Of a stretch of 64,000 nt of DNA, positions 38,701-50,201 are shown piece after piece. The first letter of the stretch is position 1. Every line of letters begins with the position of its first letter. The translations under genes were made by a program, and so were the position numbers. The stretch is taken from contig OZ026850.1 in the NCBI GenBank assembly GCA_964023205.1, positions 6,551,270 to 6,615,269 of the forward strand, read 5' to 3'. The stretch comes from Lutraria lutraria (lineage: Eukaryota > Mollusca > Bivalvia > Venerida > Mactridae). The notes beneath the pieces were generated by a model. The model did no database searches. It was given only the letters and a program-made list of their open reading frames with translations, and was not told where the DNA came from.

Positions 38701-40060
38701 TATATAACTTTCCAATCAGGAAGCGTAGTATGAAATATTGACACGCTCTTAAAGTATTTGTTACAAGGCTAATATGTTGTAGCTCAGTTTATAAGTTCGT
38801 AGGTGACAACAACATGCATTGAGAAGTAGAGCTGTATTGTACACTTTATTCTATGTTTCATTTGCGATTCGTTGTGTACTGGATTGGCTCGCATTATATC
38901 CGAATGTATTTTAAAAAACACCGACCCTATGGTTAAGGAGATATTGGCGGAAACTATTTTCGTTTTGGGTTCAAATGATTCAATGATATATGTACTTACT
39001 TTAGTTATCAACATTGTTTTGGTATTTCAGGTAATATGGGTTTGATAATTGGCATTGTTGTCGGTGTACTCATGTTGTTGCTGATGATAGTTGTTGTTTG
39101 TTGTTGTGTAAGATGGTGCATTATGAAGAAAAACGTAAGAACACACTCACTTTAGTGCTATAAATGAAATGAATGAAGCGACTTATTTCTGAACTCGTAT
39201 GATTAAATAGGCATGCCCTGGAACTGCTGTGTCTTGGTTTGCATACACCAAAATTTTTAAAACCTATTATTACCGAAAAGTCAAAGAAGAATGTGCGTCG
39301 GTATTTGTATGTCAATTTGAATAAAAGGCTCATCAGCCTTTTATTGACGACAACGATATTTTCGATTCGATTACATAAACTTTATACATGTATCGCTAAA
39401 ATGAACGTAGCATGAGCAATACTTGCCATTCCACTGTTTGTTAACATTTTTCCGCGATAATTTTGACAGATACGGTCGAGTTGTGAAAATGACGAAGACA
39501 GGTTTAGTAATCTTTAAATGTATATTTTGAGTAAACTAGCGGGATATTTTTAACTATTTTTCAGGGCTTTCATTAATTGATTAAGGCATTAAAATGATTC
39601 CAAATTTGATAGCTATTCGAGACGCTTCAGTTCCCGGCCATGCCCGTTAAAGGCATTCTAGTGTTTCTTTTAGGCACATTATCAGACTTTCTTATTGGCT
39701 TAATTTCTTTGGACATATCTTCATACAGGCCTATTTCTTGGTTGAGGCCTCACACACTGGTATCGTAAGCATTATTTATACCTTGAAGCATCAATAAGAG
39801 GTTTCACGACATTTATAACTTTATGTTATGAAACAGAACAGACCATTTCCAATAGTTTATTAATCGTGAAATGCAATATATTATACTCGGTGTTGTTTGA
39901 ATTGTATTTCTCTGAATTGTAGAGGACACGACCCGAGGATGAGAAAACATCAGAGGGAGAAGCGAATGCTGATCCTAGAAGCGGCGGAATGCTTCAACCT
40001 CGTACTCTGGAACATCTTCCTAATCCTGTGAATTCAAGGTTCTATAAAGCTAACTATTAA
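32705..40060 (+). CDS. Type I membrane protein, Cys-containing glycosylated ectodomain and Ser/Thr stalk
   Basis: Seven exons: 32705-32756, 34620-34766, 36055-36240, 36593-36976, 37332-37694, 39031-39134, 39923-40060. All borders are GT..AG; the first five introns are phase 1 and the last is phase 0. The total is 1374 nt, 457 residues. Exon 1 is a signal peptide (MTCRLKIFLLVMFYLTF). Exons 2-4 form the ectodomain with eight Cys (3+3+2) and many N-glycosylation sites; exon 4 ends in TLYLQW..HFWIGIEG, faintly like a CUB-type strand pattern. Exon 5 is a Ser/Thr/Pro-rich stalk probably O-glycosylated. Exon 6 has one hydrophobic helix (GLIIGIVVGVLML onward) then CCCVRWC and KK. Exon 7 is a short charged tail. 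Symmetrical phase-1 exons fit shuffled extracellular modules. A cell-surface receptor or adhesion role is inference; no family recognised. A TTATAAAG near 32590 may be a TATA element. Confidence 0.75.
33496..34215 (+). repeat. 21/42-bp coding-length minisatellite in intron 1
   Basis: Nine 42-bp units (TTCGCTGGTAGGTCTTTCAC followed by GTTCTCTCCTTGTTTATTCCAG) are flanked by shorter 21-bp units such as TTTATTCACGTTCTCTCCTAG at 34050-34140. Both strands are open: the minus strand gives a 14-residue repeat (GENVKDLPANWNKQ) and 7-residue repeats (GENVNKL). The unit is a multiple of three and the region lies inside the intron of the membrane-protein gene. Stops close the minus frame just beyond 34018. 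I therefore treat it as a minisatellite rather than a gene; an antisense coiled-coil protein cannot be fully excluded. Confidence 0.8.
37727..38535 (+). mobile_element. Degraded hairpin-ended repeat copy in intron 5
   Basis: It begins AGGTCACCGGATCAAAGG and ends GATGAGCATCC..CACTTGGCCCTCTTATT, a decayed form of the terminus seen at 22906 and 48273. Internal text (CTGAAAGCA(G/C)AAGGTTTAGAGCT, GGTCATAACTAGCCCCGTCCCAGGGG) parallels the copy at 47622-48273. It lies wholly within the intron between exons 5 and 6 of the membrane-protein gene. Confidence 0.6.
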
Positions 40061-40250
40061 ACCTACTGTCAATGAACGTCAGCATGAACACTATCAAGAT
40101 TCTACAAATGACAACAAAGATAACAAACCAGTCACTGACGAAACAAATCAGGAACAATCAAACCCGGAAAAGAAGAAGAAAAAGAAGAGAAAGAAGGAAA
40201 AGAAGAGACGAAAGCAACAGACGATAGAGTATCTGTTGGGTGAAGAATGA
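40032..40250 (+). other. 73-codon frame-shifted Lys/Arg-rich extension after the membrane-protein stop
   Basis: In the frame +1 to exon 7, an open stretch begins inside the end of the exon and runs 190 bases past the stop to TGA at 40248-40250. The peptide has TIKPTVNERQHEHYQDSTND, then a Glu/Asn-rich part, then a run of Lys and Arg interrupted by Glu (EKKKKKKRKKEKKRRKQQ), ending IEYLLGEE. Such a charged, non-repetitive end is protein-like. It may be an alternative C-terminus reached by splicing, an ancestral tail lost by a one-base frameshift, or an assembly error. I cannot decide between these. Confidence 0.45.
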
Positions 40251-40585
40251 ACAAAATACATGTACTACCACTCCTGTGTACAATTGAATTATTTTTATCA
40301 TTTACAAAATCATCTCATTACTGAGACATATCAAATTGTATATATGCACGAATCAGTGCAGTTCAAAACATACACAAAATTACAACCTCAAAAAATAAGA
40401 AAGAACGGTAACTGCTAAAGCAGCATAATTTCACGGTCGATGCATGCATTTATTTTTAGCTTCGATGAGGCTATGTAATTTCGTCAGTTGTGGTTGACGT
40501 TTGTCGTTACTGACTGTTGGACGCAGTAAGGTCCAACTCTCAAGTACTCGTGCATTAAAAATTATAGGGATCGGAACGGGACGGA

Positions 40586-40599
40586 CCCCCCCCCCCCCC
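40586..40599 (+). repeat. C14 homopolymer
   Basis: Fourteen consecutive C bases followed by GCGCC in an otherwise AT-rich region. This is an obvious site for length polymorphism or sequencing error. Confidence 0.9.
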
Positions 40600-40675
40600 G
40601 CGCCTGATGCCAAAGAGATACAAATAATTATTACGCTTGAAACACGCTCGTTTTCAACATCTTTTCAGTTTTATA

Positions 40676-42312
40676 CCGTTAGACCATACCAAATCGTTTC
40701 TTCGTTTAGCGTCCGCGGACGGATAGGTTTGAGCCTCCGGAGAAAGAAAAAAATGACCTGTCTTAAGATCTCGCGGTGAAACATTTGACCGGTTTACTTC
40801 GGTATATATATATATACCACGTGTTGTTATCTCCCATTACATGTTTACGCCATTTGCATTCGAAAAACGTAAGCAGTACTGTAGCTTAGTAAGTATTTAT
40901 TTTAGTCAATGATTTAAAAACAATGTGTAATAAGCATACATAAAATAGTATTTTTTAAGATGAATAAGAAGTTTAGTAGATTGTTGGTGTGAATTACTTT
41001 TAATTTACATATGTGGATAATTCATTATTTGTAATATGTTTTCACGTTTAGTCGATTTTGTCAGGAACTATTTGAAATATACTAAGGAGACTTTTACCCG
41101 TGGATGTTTTACATTGTGTATTTCTTTTTGCTCGCATACATACGAATAAAAACTGATCGGGGTGTGCTTTCATACTTTATTACTTTTAATTAATCTTTGG
41201 ATTCAAGAATATTAATTTCCTAATTAAGATTCTTAGTTCAGAGTTGTATTCTCTGGCAAGGGGCGAGTGATTTTAAGTCATTTTATCCCTCTTTGCCATT
41301 GATGATATTGCATTTATATTAAATTCAAGACGTTAAATTGGTATATTTGATATTGATAACAGAATACTATCATAAAATTGATATATTCTTAGCAACTAAG
41401 GCTTATAAATATACTGTGAAAATGTTTATTTCTAGATGTAGTGTGTATCAGTCTATGAAAATGGATACATTTTGATTTACTGATTACAGATGCATGTACG
41501 CAACAAAGAAGCAGGTAACTGACAAAAGAACAGAAGTAGAGCTGCTGTAAGAAGAAGTTATCTTCACTAGTTTGAATGTTTTTTACTGCAGAGGACCATC
41601 ACCTTAATGATGCTATATATTATCTGTATATTCTAATACAACAAAAAAACTGAAAGATGTCTTCTTAACTTAAATGAGACTAATAGTAAAAAAAATTAGT
41701 GTTATTAAATAGTTCCCATTTTGAAATTTGTCTGCTAAATTTCCATTTCTGAAAAGTTTGGGAAAAAGTCACTGATTTTACTACATCAGTTTGCAGATTT
41801 ACTTGTAGGCATTATACTATATGGCTTAGATGCAGTTGGAGTTGGTTTGCAACAAACCAGCAGTGTTCCCTAATCAGTGAAAATGACTTCATGTTATAAA
41901 TATATGACTGAACTCATTATATAATTATTTTATATATATATATAGTATAAATGTCTATTATTGTATACTTTTTTAGTTTTGTTAAGATTTCTTTCAGTGG
42001 ATTTTATAGGTTACAATTTGGTTTATATGAAAGAAGAACTGTTTTATTGCTCTTATTCAGTAAGATTTGTAATGATTGAGTTTGAAATTAAATATTGACA
42101 CTAAATACAAGCTCAGTTGTAGTTTTCTTATGCCCAAACATGTTTTCAGTAACTTCAGTAAGTTATTATGATTGACAATAAATGCATGGAAGCTTTATTT
42201 GACAGCCATATTCTGATGAGCATAGAAGTCGTTTTTTTTCAGGAAATCTAGATAGGTTTTCGAACTTGTGGTCGTTAAACGAAAAGACAATTTGGTATGG
42301 TCTAAACTGGGA
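40676..42312. repeat. Inverted pair of diverged arms, possible element
   Basis: The segment at 40676-40760 (AGACCATACCAAATCGTTTC, TTCGTTTAGCG, GATAGGTTT) matches the reverse complement of 42225-42312 (GTTTAACGACC, CAATTTGGTATGGTCTAAAC). The arms are about 80 bp and clearly diverged. They could be ends of one 1.6-kb element or two opposite copies of a dispersed repeat. Most of the interior is AT-rich without an open frame. Confidence 0.45.
41690..42217 (+). repeat. Dispersed or duplicated segment, copy 1
   Basis: This stretch (AGTTCCCATTTTG, ACTACATCAGTTTGCAGATT, TGATTGAGTTTGAAATTAAA) matches 55740-56380 in the same orientation and order, with small indels. Homology stops where the inverted arm at 42225 begins. 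It holds no gene. Confidence 0.75.
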
Positions 42313-42314
42313 TG

Positions 42315-45300
42315 CCAAGTGAACTATCTGACTGATATGCAATGTTAATGACAAACATGATCTCTTTTAATTACATTATAATTATGCAATGTTATTGAAA
42401 AATAAAATGGTGCCAAATATGTTTGTTATATTTGATCGTATTTAGAGCAGGTGTTTATCAGAATGATAGGTCATAATAACGTCGAATGTCATAACTGAAC
42501 TACATGCACATGTAAAAAATCTAGTAAGGTCATCATAAGGAAGAGAAAAATATCTCACCTATTCCACCATTGACAAGTATTAGCATCGCTTACAATGTCA
42601 TGTGTCCATACAAACATAAAAGTGAAACATTCGCAAAGATTGATTGGTAAATCATGGTACTTGTAGGGATGTATAGCAAGCTTTGCTGTAAAACGCTTTA
42701 AGACAGACGAGTGATTATAAAGGTTCACATTAACAATAAACAGTACATACCCAGCGCCAAGCAATTCAAACAAAGTGTTATTTAGTCATGCTCGTCATCG
42801 ACATCACTTGCCAGAATGGCGTCAGCCATATTTCTGATGACATCAGGAGAAACTGTTTATAGTGCTCATGAACCTTAAATATTACAGTAACAATAATTTA
42901 AATGTATACAAAAATGAGAAAGTGTAACAATAACGTCTAATGTTAAGACCATTGACTACTAGTATGTGAGATAAAAAACAAGACTGACATTGCTATCTGA
43001 TCATGTAAAGTATCGCAGTTTATGCAAAATATTAGATACAAATGTCGACTGACGTGCCCGGGCTTTGAACATTGAGTCAAACAACAATTTTCTTGACGGT
43101 TTGGAATCCAATACCATATGATATTATGACAAGCATAAATGAATTAGAAAAAAATAGGTATATGAAATTCAGCTAAAATATTTATTTGGCCGTGTGCTGC
43201 TAAACGTGTCTGTAATCTGCTGTCTCATATAAATGCAAAACATGAAACAATTACACAAATACAAATGCAATTTAGGATCAATCACAAAACAATTATTCCT
43301 CTTGAATTTCGTGGAATTTCAGTAATATTGAATGCAACGATGTAATCTTCCACGACATGAAATATTTCAGCCATGACATCACGTCAATTGCACTACCTTC
43401 TGGTAAAGAAACCGCAGTGTTGATATTTGTACATTTAATTCCATATATCCGGGGATGATTTCGCGTTGTTTCAGAATCTGGTCTGCAAAAGTGCTCGCTT
43501 CAGAAGAAACTATATCTTCTACTGACTTAGGTCTGCCTGATGTGAACAATCTCAGAGCTTTGGCAGCCATATTGATTGACATAAGCGGGTGTATACGCAC
43601 AGTCTCCGAATGAAAACGTGTCCTCGCTAGTTCGTTACCTTAACAGTAAATACGCAGTAAAGATAAATTCGTTTGTTTGTAAATTCACAACGTGCAGCTT
43701 GTGTGTTTTCAGATACTAATAATTGTTTTCTGCAACATCATCGACTAATTATTTGTCTCATTGTGGCTTAAAATTAGTAGACAACCACTTGACAATATTA
43801 CGCACTAGATATTTAAGCTTTAGACCGTGCGTTTCGACCTATGTATAGATATAAGCCCCAAGACCGGACAGTTGTTGCCAAGGGCTAAGAGATTTTAACA
43901 TCCTCGAAAGAGGACCACAAAATAATGCTAAACACCGAATATCCTGGGTTTTGGCAAAGTTGTAAGAATTTAAAAAGTTTTCCAAAAACAATTTATGAAA
44001 AAGAGATCCCCTTGTACGTGAACAATTTGTACACAGTAAAGAAATAATTTCAATGACCTCATTAAGTGACCACAAGACTTTTCTACATATCTAGGTCAAG
44101 AGGTTTTTACCTTACGTGATCATATTCACATTCCAAAATCAATGCTCTTCCCAAAGCCCAAGGACATAGGAGTAAACAAACATTGCAAACAAATAAAATA
44201 ATCCCGAGTGAGTGGTACCGCTTTATAAAAATCAGCAACTAAATCCGACTTGGATTTGTATACGGTCCAAACCTAAACGTTTCTCCGAAGTAAATTAACG
44301 AAACCAATTACATTGATGATATATGGCCGACAATACAGCTGCGATATCAATCTCCTGCCTCGTCCATGTACAATGTACTAACTGGTAGGTAAACAGCAGT
44401 GTTTATATTTGTATATCGTCGGTGAAATTCAAAATCAGCGTATATCAATTTTGGCGTTTTTTATGTTTGCACCGTCGGAATCAGCATGTCCAACTGCATA
44501 AACTACAAAGAGCATGTATATCAAAGCCTATTACAAGTCCAAGTTTTGATCATCTGAGGCAACCGTGTATATCAATTGGTAATCAAAAGTGAACATCGAA
44601 AATCGCGTAAGTCTTGAGAATTTTTTTTTCATTCGTAGAAAAGTTTTCTACATTTTGCTTTTGTGCAATGTTTTAAGTAGACTAAGTTTGGTTTGCATTG
44701 GGCTAAGATAATATTGTATATTAGTTTGTTTTGCAGAAAATGCATTATTATTCAAGATATTTCCGATAATTGTCTTAAATAAAGTTCACAGAAAACACAA
44801 CTCTGAAGTGAGATACGAGCTTTTTGAATTCTCATGTTCAGCCCAGGTAAGTTAGTCATATCAAGCTGCTTGAGATACCAGTACAACCGATGAAAGTAAT
44901 TAGGTCAATACTGAGAGAAGATACGACAAAGTAAATGACAGTGATGATAATGAACCAGAAAGGCATAAGTTACAAAGAGACAACTGGAGATATATGCTAG
45001 AAAATATAAAACCAACAATGAAAGCGAACAAGGCAATCATCATAAAATATTATTATGAACCTCCGCTGGTTTGTTTTTTGCCAAAAACATTATTAAATTG
45101 TAACATTTAGTTATTTATTTACAAACTGTAAGTCCCATGTTTCTTTACTAGATTTCTTGAAACAAGAAAAACAGCCTTTGCCAAGGCAAAATATAAGTTA
45201 GTTAGGTGCGAATCGGCTAAGACCAGGTCTCGCATTAATGAAGCATCTTAATTATTTTTTATACTCATTCAAAATTTGCTAAGCTAGGGAAAAAATCTTA

Positions 45301-46013
45301 TCATAAGATGAGTGATATTTAAGAATGTATAAGTTAAGAAATATTCCAGCAAAGAAAATTCTTAATTTGAAACAAAATTAATTATATATAACACACGCGC
45401 ACTCAATCATGAATTTGAATTCATACAATTGTTCCTAATCTTATATTTCTAGACAAGGAGTTATTTACCTTAGGCACAATTCAGTGCTCTCACCACATTT
45501 TAAACAAGAGGGCCATGATGGCCCTTTATCGCTTACCAGAAAAAAAGACCCGAGAGAAAATAATCATGAGCCTAGTATGTAAAATCAAGTGACCTGGGAC
45601 GTGGCCAATTTTTACCCTAGGGCCAAATTATCTAAGCTTTAGACCTTGGGGTATCTGACAAGACGTTTTTTTGTAATTTCTATGTAAGCATAAATAAGAT
45701 AGAGTAAACCTGGCTGGGGCCAATTTTGACCCACGGGAATTGATTCATAGTGTCAGTGAACACTATGACAATGAAACAGTATTTACTTTGTTTTGGGTCA
45801 TTTTATTGAGATTTATAGTAGAAGAGCCAACAGCGTTCCAGCATCCGAGTTTTGTGTTAAATACATCGCCACACTGTTGCCACCATCTGAAAAATGCTTT
45901 CGTGGGATAGTTTCCATATAGAAAGATAAATGTCCAACAATTGGTAACCCTCGCGGTCCTTTCGGTCCTTTTTCTATCAAACTTAATCTTTTTTTTAAAC
46001 AGAAAATAAACAA
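42315..46013 (-). pseudogene. Broken cytochrome P450 copy
   Basis: Fragments match the intact P450 at 50736-54545. 45813-46013 covers the N-terminal GPKGPRGLPIVGHLSFY part, with the frame lost soon after. 43331-43600 covers KALRLFTSGRPKSVEDIVSS through NVQISTLRF, with about 100 bp missing compared with the intact exon. 42748-42880 is exon 2, with roughly 30 bp deleted and the donor after LLGAG retained. Intron text is also shared: 42315-42400 matches the 52120-52235 part of the intact intron 2, and CTTGACGGTTT occurs in both first introns. Heme-binding exon 3 is absent. An extra fragment of the middle of exon 1 (CTAACTGGTAGGTAAACAGC) sits out of order at 44358-44420, so more than one copy or a rearrangement contributed. 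It cannot encode an active enzyme. Confidence 0.8.
45503..45800 (-). mobile_element. Hairpin-ended repeat fragment, reverse orientation
   Basis: It begins (plus strand) AACAAGAGGGCCATGATGGCC, the reverse complement of the family's 3' terminus, and contains GGCCAATTTTGACCC-type text like the 47622 copy. The 5' end is not identifiable. It lies next to the N-terminal fragment of the P450 pseudogene and may have helped break that copy. Confidence 0.65.
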
Positions 46014-46698
46014 AAAGACACCTATGGTCGCAAGAGAATATGTTATTATGTCCGCTTTATCTATTTCTCAATCCTTCAAAAGTGATCATGTTCATGTATT
46101 GTAACTTTCACATCAAATTCAGACTTCAAGTGTTTGTCAAGAATTGATAAGTTTATCTCATAAACATTGTGCATTGTACCACCTAATATTGTTCCATTTC
46201 TTATCAGGATTAATTCTACTCACTTATCAACCACGGTGCTTTAATAATTTAAATTTCAAATGAAACCTGTGTTTGTGGATGGACACAAATAAATATGATA
46301 AAACCGACTTATCTGAAACATAGATCGAGATTTTCGAGGAGTTCTTAAGACCTACAAACGTTCCATCGTGTCATCCCGGCCGCGGAACCGCTAAACCTAC
46401 ATCTACGTGTTTGTTTAGGTATATTTTCGTTACTTGAGTACTTACTTAAAAAATGCGTAATAAACTTATATAGCATGTTGCATTCATTTTAGCATTTTCG
46501 GTAAAATACATGATGAATAATGTATATTGTTAACAAAAAATTATGAAGACTAGGTATTAGTCTGGTGATGACTATTTTATTGCTCAAATTAGGAGTTTGA
46601 AATATTTAGAATGTGTAAATGTATCGCCAATTAAATCTTAACCTCGGTTCGTTTAAACGATTCATAATCATTCATTTTTTCACCTTGAAAGGCTTTTT

Positions 46699-47557
46699 AG
46701 CTCACCTGATTCATCAGGTGAGCTTTTAGGATCGTTGAATGTCCGACGTCCGTCGTCCGTCCACAATTAGTTTGTTTACACTCTAGCAACCGCAGCCCTT
46801 AACGAATCATGATTAAACTTGCTCACAATGTATATGGCCACAATGTCTCGGCTAAGTTCGATTATGGGCAAAATCGGACAAGAACTTCTAGAGTTATGGG
46901 CCCTTGAATTACAAAATTTGCTATATTTAGCTTGTTTACACTCTAGTGCCTTCATTTATTTACCAATCCTAATAATATTTTCAGCACATGTGTATAACCA
47001 AAAGATCTTGAACAAGTTCGATTATGGGCAAAATCGGACCAGATCTTCAAGAGTTATGGGCCCTTGACTTTGAAAATTTGCTATATGTTAGCTTGTTTAC
47101 ACTCTACAGTAGCACCTTTATTTATTCACCGATCCTAATAATATTTTTAGTAAATGAGTATAACCAAAAGATCTTGGACAAGTTCGATTATGGGTAATAT
47201 CGGACCAGAACTTCAAGAGTTATGGGCCCTTGACTTAGAAAATTTGCTATATGTTAGCTTGTTTACACACTAGCGCCTTCATTTATTCACCGAACCTAAT
47301 CATATTTACAATGAATGTGTATGGGACAAGTTCAGTTATGGGTGGAATCGGACCACAACTTTAAGAGTTATGGGCCCTTGGATTAGAAAATTTGCTACGT
47401 TTTAGCTTGTTTAACAGTATTATACCTTCATTGTTGGTTTTGATCTCAAAATCTACGTAAAAATGAGTTTTACGAGATGGAAACTATATTACCTGGTCAT
47501 TAATTATTGGCCTTTGTTCTCATGGTGAGCGATAAAGGGCCAATGTGGCCCTCTTGT
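46699..47557 (+). mobile_element. Hairpin-ended repeat element, sub-family with about 180-bp internal units
   Basis: The 5' end is a perfect hairpin, AGCTCACCTGAT / ATCAGGTGAGCT with a TC loop, followed by TTTTAGGATCG and GTCCGACGTCCGTCGTCCGT. The 3' end is GGTGAGCGATAAAGGGCCAA followed by TGTGGCCCTCTTGT. The interior has about four diverged units with AGTTATGGGCCCTTGA, TTTGCTATAT and TAGCTTGTTTACACTC. Open frames inside are shadows. Confidence 0.8.
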
Positions 47558-47621
47558 ATAGTCTTTCTTAAAATGCTAAATCATAGAGTTATAGAAATTT
47601 TATGTAATGAATGGTTTCACA

Positions 47622-48273
47622 AAGTGCTCATGGTGAGCTATTGTGATCGCGTTATGTCTGTCGTCCGTGTGTGTGTGCGCATGTGTGCATCAACAATTGC
47701 TTTAAACAACATCTCCTTCTTAACCAGTTGGCCAATTTCGACGAAACTTTACATGGATGTTCCTTGCATGAAGCTCTATCGCAGTTGTAAATGTTTTTTA
47801 ATTTCATTAAAAACTCTGGTTGCCATAGAAACCAATAGGAAAAACTTTAAAAATCTTCTTTTTCAAAACCACTGGGCTTAGAGCTTAGAAATTTGGTGTA
47901 TAACATTGTTTAGCGGACCTCTACCAAGGTTGGTCAAATTATTGTTCTAGGGTCAAATTGGCCCCGCCCCAGGGGTCACTTGATTTTATATTGACTTGTA
48001 TAGGGACATTTTAAAAATCTACTTGTCAGAAACTACAATGCCTAGAGTTTAGATATTTGATGTATGGCATTTTCAGGTGGCCCTCTACTTAGTTTGTTCA
48101 AATTATTGCCTTAGGGTCAAAATTGGCCCCGCCACAGACGTCGCTTGATTCATATAGGCTTATATAGGAAAATAAAAAAAATCTTCTTGGCCGAAACCAC
48201 AATGCCTAGAGCCAAGATATTTTGTATGTAAATTATATGGTGAGCGATATAGGGCTATCATGGCCCTCTTGTT
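47622..48273 (+). mobile_element. Hairpin-ended repeat element, further sub-family
   Basis: It starts GCTCATGGTGAGCTATTGTG, where GCTCA and TGAGC pair, then GTCTGTCGTCCGTGTGTG. It ends GGTGAGCGATATAGGGCTATCA followed by TGGCCCTCTTGTT. The interior carries GGTCAAATTGGCCCCGCCCC units. It lies 64 bp after the preceding element. Confidence 0.75.
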
Positions 48274-48649
48274 ATCAGTACTTTTCATTACGTTTTGTAA
48301 CATTAGCACGCATCTCTTATAACAATATCTTATTAAAGCCTTACATAAGTTAAAATCTAAACAATGTAAACGACATATTATTAATAAGTAAATTAGTCAA
48401 TATATTTCTGCGAACAACTTTAATTCCTGTTTAATCCATTTGAGATATTTATTCCGTATGCAGTTTATACATTCATATTCAATAGCCAGGAGCGATAATC
48501 CAGCACCTTTGGTAAAACTTTAAACTTTGAGTTACTTCCCTTGAAACGAATGGATTAACATACGTCATGGCCGTTAGCAGAAAAGCCGCCACCCTTTGCG
48601 ACTTCGACTAACATTATGGTTTCTTGACAAATGTCATGGTTCGGATGTT

Positions 48650-48742
48650 GAGATGGGGACACAGACAATGTGTCCATGAGAAATTTGGAAGGAGTAGCCG
48701 ACATTTGAACCCATGACCTTTCGTTCAGTAGTCCAGCGCGTA
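48650..48742 (-). mobile_element. SINE fragment, same family as 16262-16375
   Basis: Shares ATGGGGACAC, GTAGCCGA, TTTGAACCCATGACCTTTCG and AGTAGTCCAGCGCG in order with the copy at 16262. The pol III box A end is lost after GCGCG. Confidence 0.65.
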
Positions 48743-49552
48743 TATTGAATGATACACATGCTGTCTTTATACTAGAATCAGCTGATAGATTTTTTTAAAA
48801 AGAAGGTACTTAGCCTCTTGCCCTGTGTAGGGAGAAAGCAATATTTCACGTTCAGATCTAAGATGATCCATGAACGGTAGGAAGATATTCAACTACTAGT
48901 ACTGCTTTACCGTATGGGATTGAACTGCTGTCGAGAAACTCAAGCGCTATTATGTTGTTGGTTTCCAAAAGTAGTTGGTGTTTCCCAGATTTCATCATGG
49001 TACAGAAGATTAGTGATCGACTGAAAGATTAAACATCGATTCATCAGTCTCTCTTACCGACTGACTATCTGTAACAATCGGAAAATAGGACTAGGATAAT
49101 AAAAATGTAGTTATAAATTGTCTTTTATACCAGCCTCACTAGCTTGCTTGTTATAAAAGCGTGTCTTTTAGAATTTTAGTCAGTCTGCTGGTGTTAACAT
49201 CTGGAGTGGTAGTATAACGACGTCTCATTTTGTCCTATTTTATAGTTACACGGTCTTGTGGATTTTTGTACGAATGCATACTTGGGACTGTGGTCAGCGT
49301 GAATATTGACTAGAGCAGTCAATTGCGGCATATGTATCATAACAGATGTCTCTATTTCTTAGTTATCAGTACCGGGTCTTAGTTACATCTTGTATTTTAT
49401 TGTGTATTGCATTTGGTGCGTGTTCGTGACTTTGGTCAGTGTACGTAAGGGCCAGATCCTCTTTCTTGCGGCCTATGTACCATGATAGAGGTTTCTATTC
49501 CCTAATTCCAGTATAGGGTCGTGGTCAACTCCAGAGTGTAATACTTCAAATT
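48743..49552. other. Intergenic, nothing recognised
   Basis: No exon or repeat supported. Confidence 0.45.
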
Positions 49553-50201
49553 AGATTTTACAAACTTGCCGGCTTCTGTATTGGTAAAACATATTTTGAA
49601 AGACAAAACAATGTAATATTAACAATACATTTATGTCTGAGTATAATATACTATCTAAATATTTAAAAGAGAGAAAAATATCAGATCACTTTATAACTAT
49701 TTTTAACCAATACTTAAACATATAATGTATGTAATTCTCAAAAGAATAATTGTATAACATAGTACATTTATACTATCTGCACATGTACTTTTTTATTATA
49801 TACAATTCATTTGTTATCCTATGTTGTTTTTCGTTTCGTAATAGGAAAATGGTATATTTTCATAATAATTAAATACTTTCATTCTACCATGTAATTGAAT
49901 TACTATATAATGAAATACATCTTATTTATCCTATGATTTTCGTTTCAGCATAGGACAATAAAAAGTGTATTCTACACATCGTAATAACTTACGATTGTAT
50001 TTTTGTCCTAACAGTTTTGAGTGAATTTTACATATTTATATGCATGTGTTTAGAAAAAAAAAGTTTCATATTATCATACTATTTCATAGTATCATACTAT
50101 TTTACAAACTGTATAATTCCGTGTATGTAATTATTTGTAAATTGAAAAAATAAACGAAACCGTATGGTTTCACCAAAAAAAAAAAAAAAGATTTTACAAA
50201 C
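49553..50201 (+). mobile_element. Poly(A)-tailed retroposed insertion with target-site duplication
   Basis: A 623-bp AT-rich insert (49566-50188) ends in A15 (50175-50189). An AATAAA lies 20 bases before the tail (50149-50154), as in a mature mRNA. The 13-bp sequence AGATTTTACAAAC flanks it on both sides (49553-49565 and 50189-50201). These are the hallmarks of LINE-type target-primed insertion of a polyadenylated transcript. The insert has no open frame, so it is likely a 3' untranslated region of an unidentified gene or of a LINE, truncated at its 5' end. Confidence 0.8.

Noticed and set aside
46819..47067. 82-codon membrane-like open frame
   Set aside because: It lies inside the repeat units of the 46699-47557 element and recurs in diverged form in the neighbouring units with stops.
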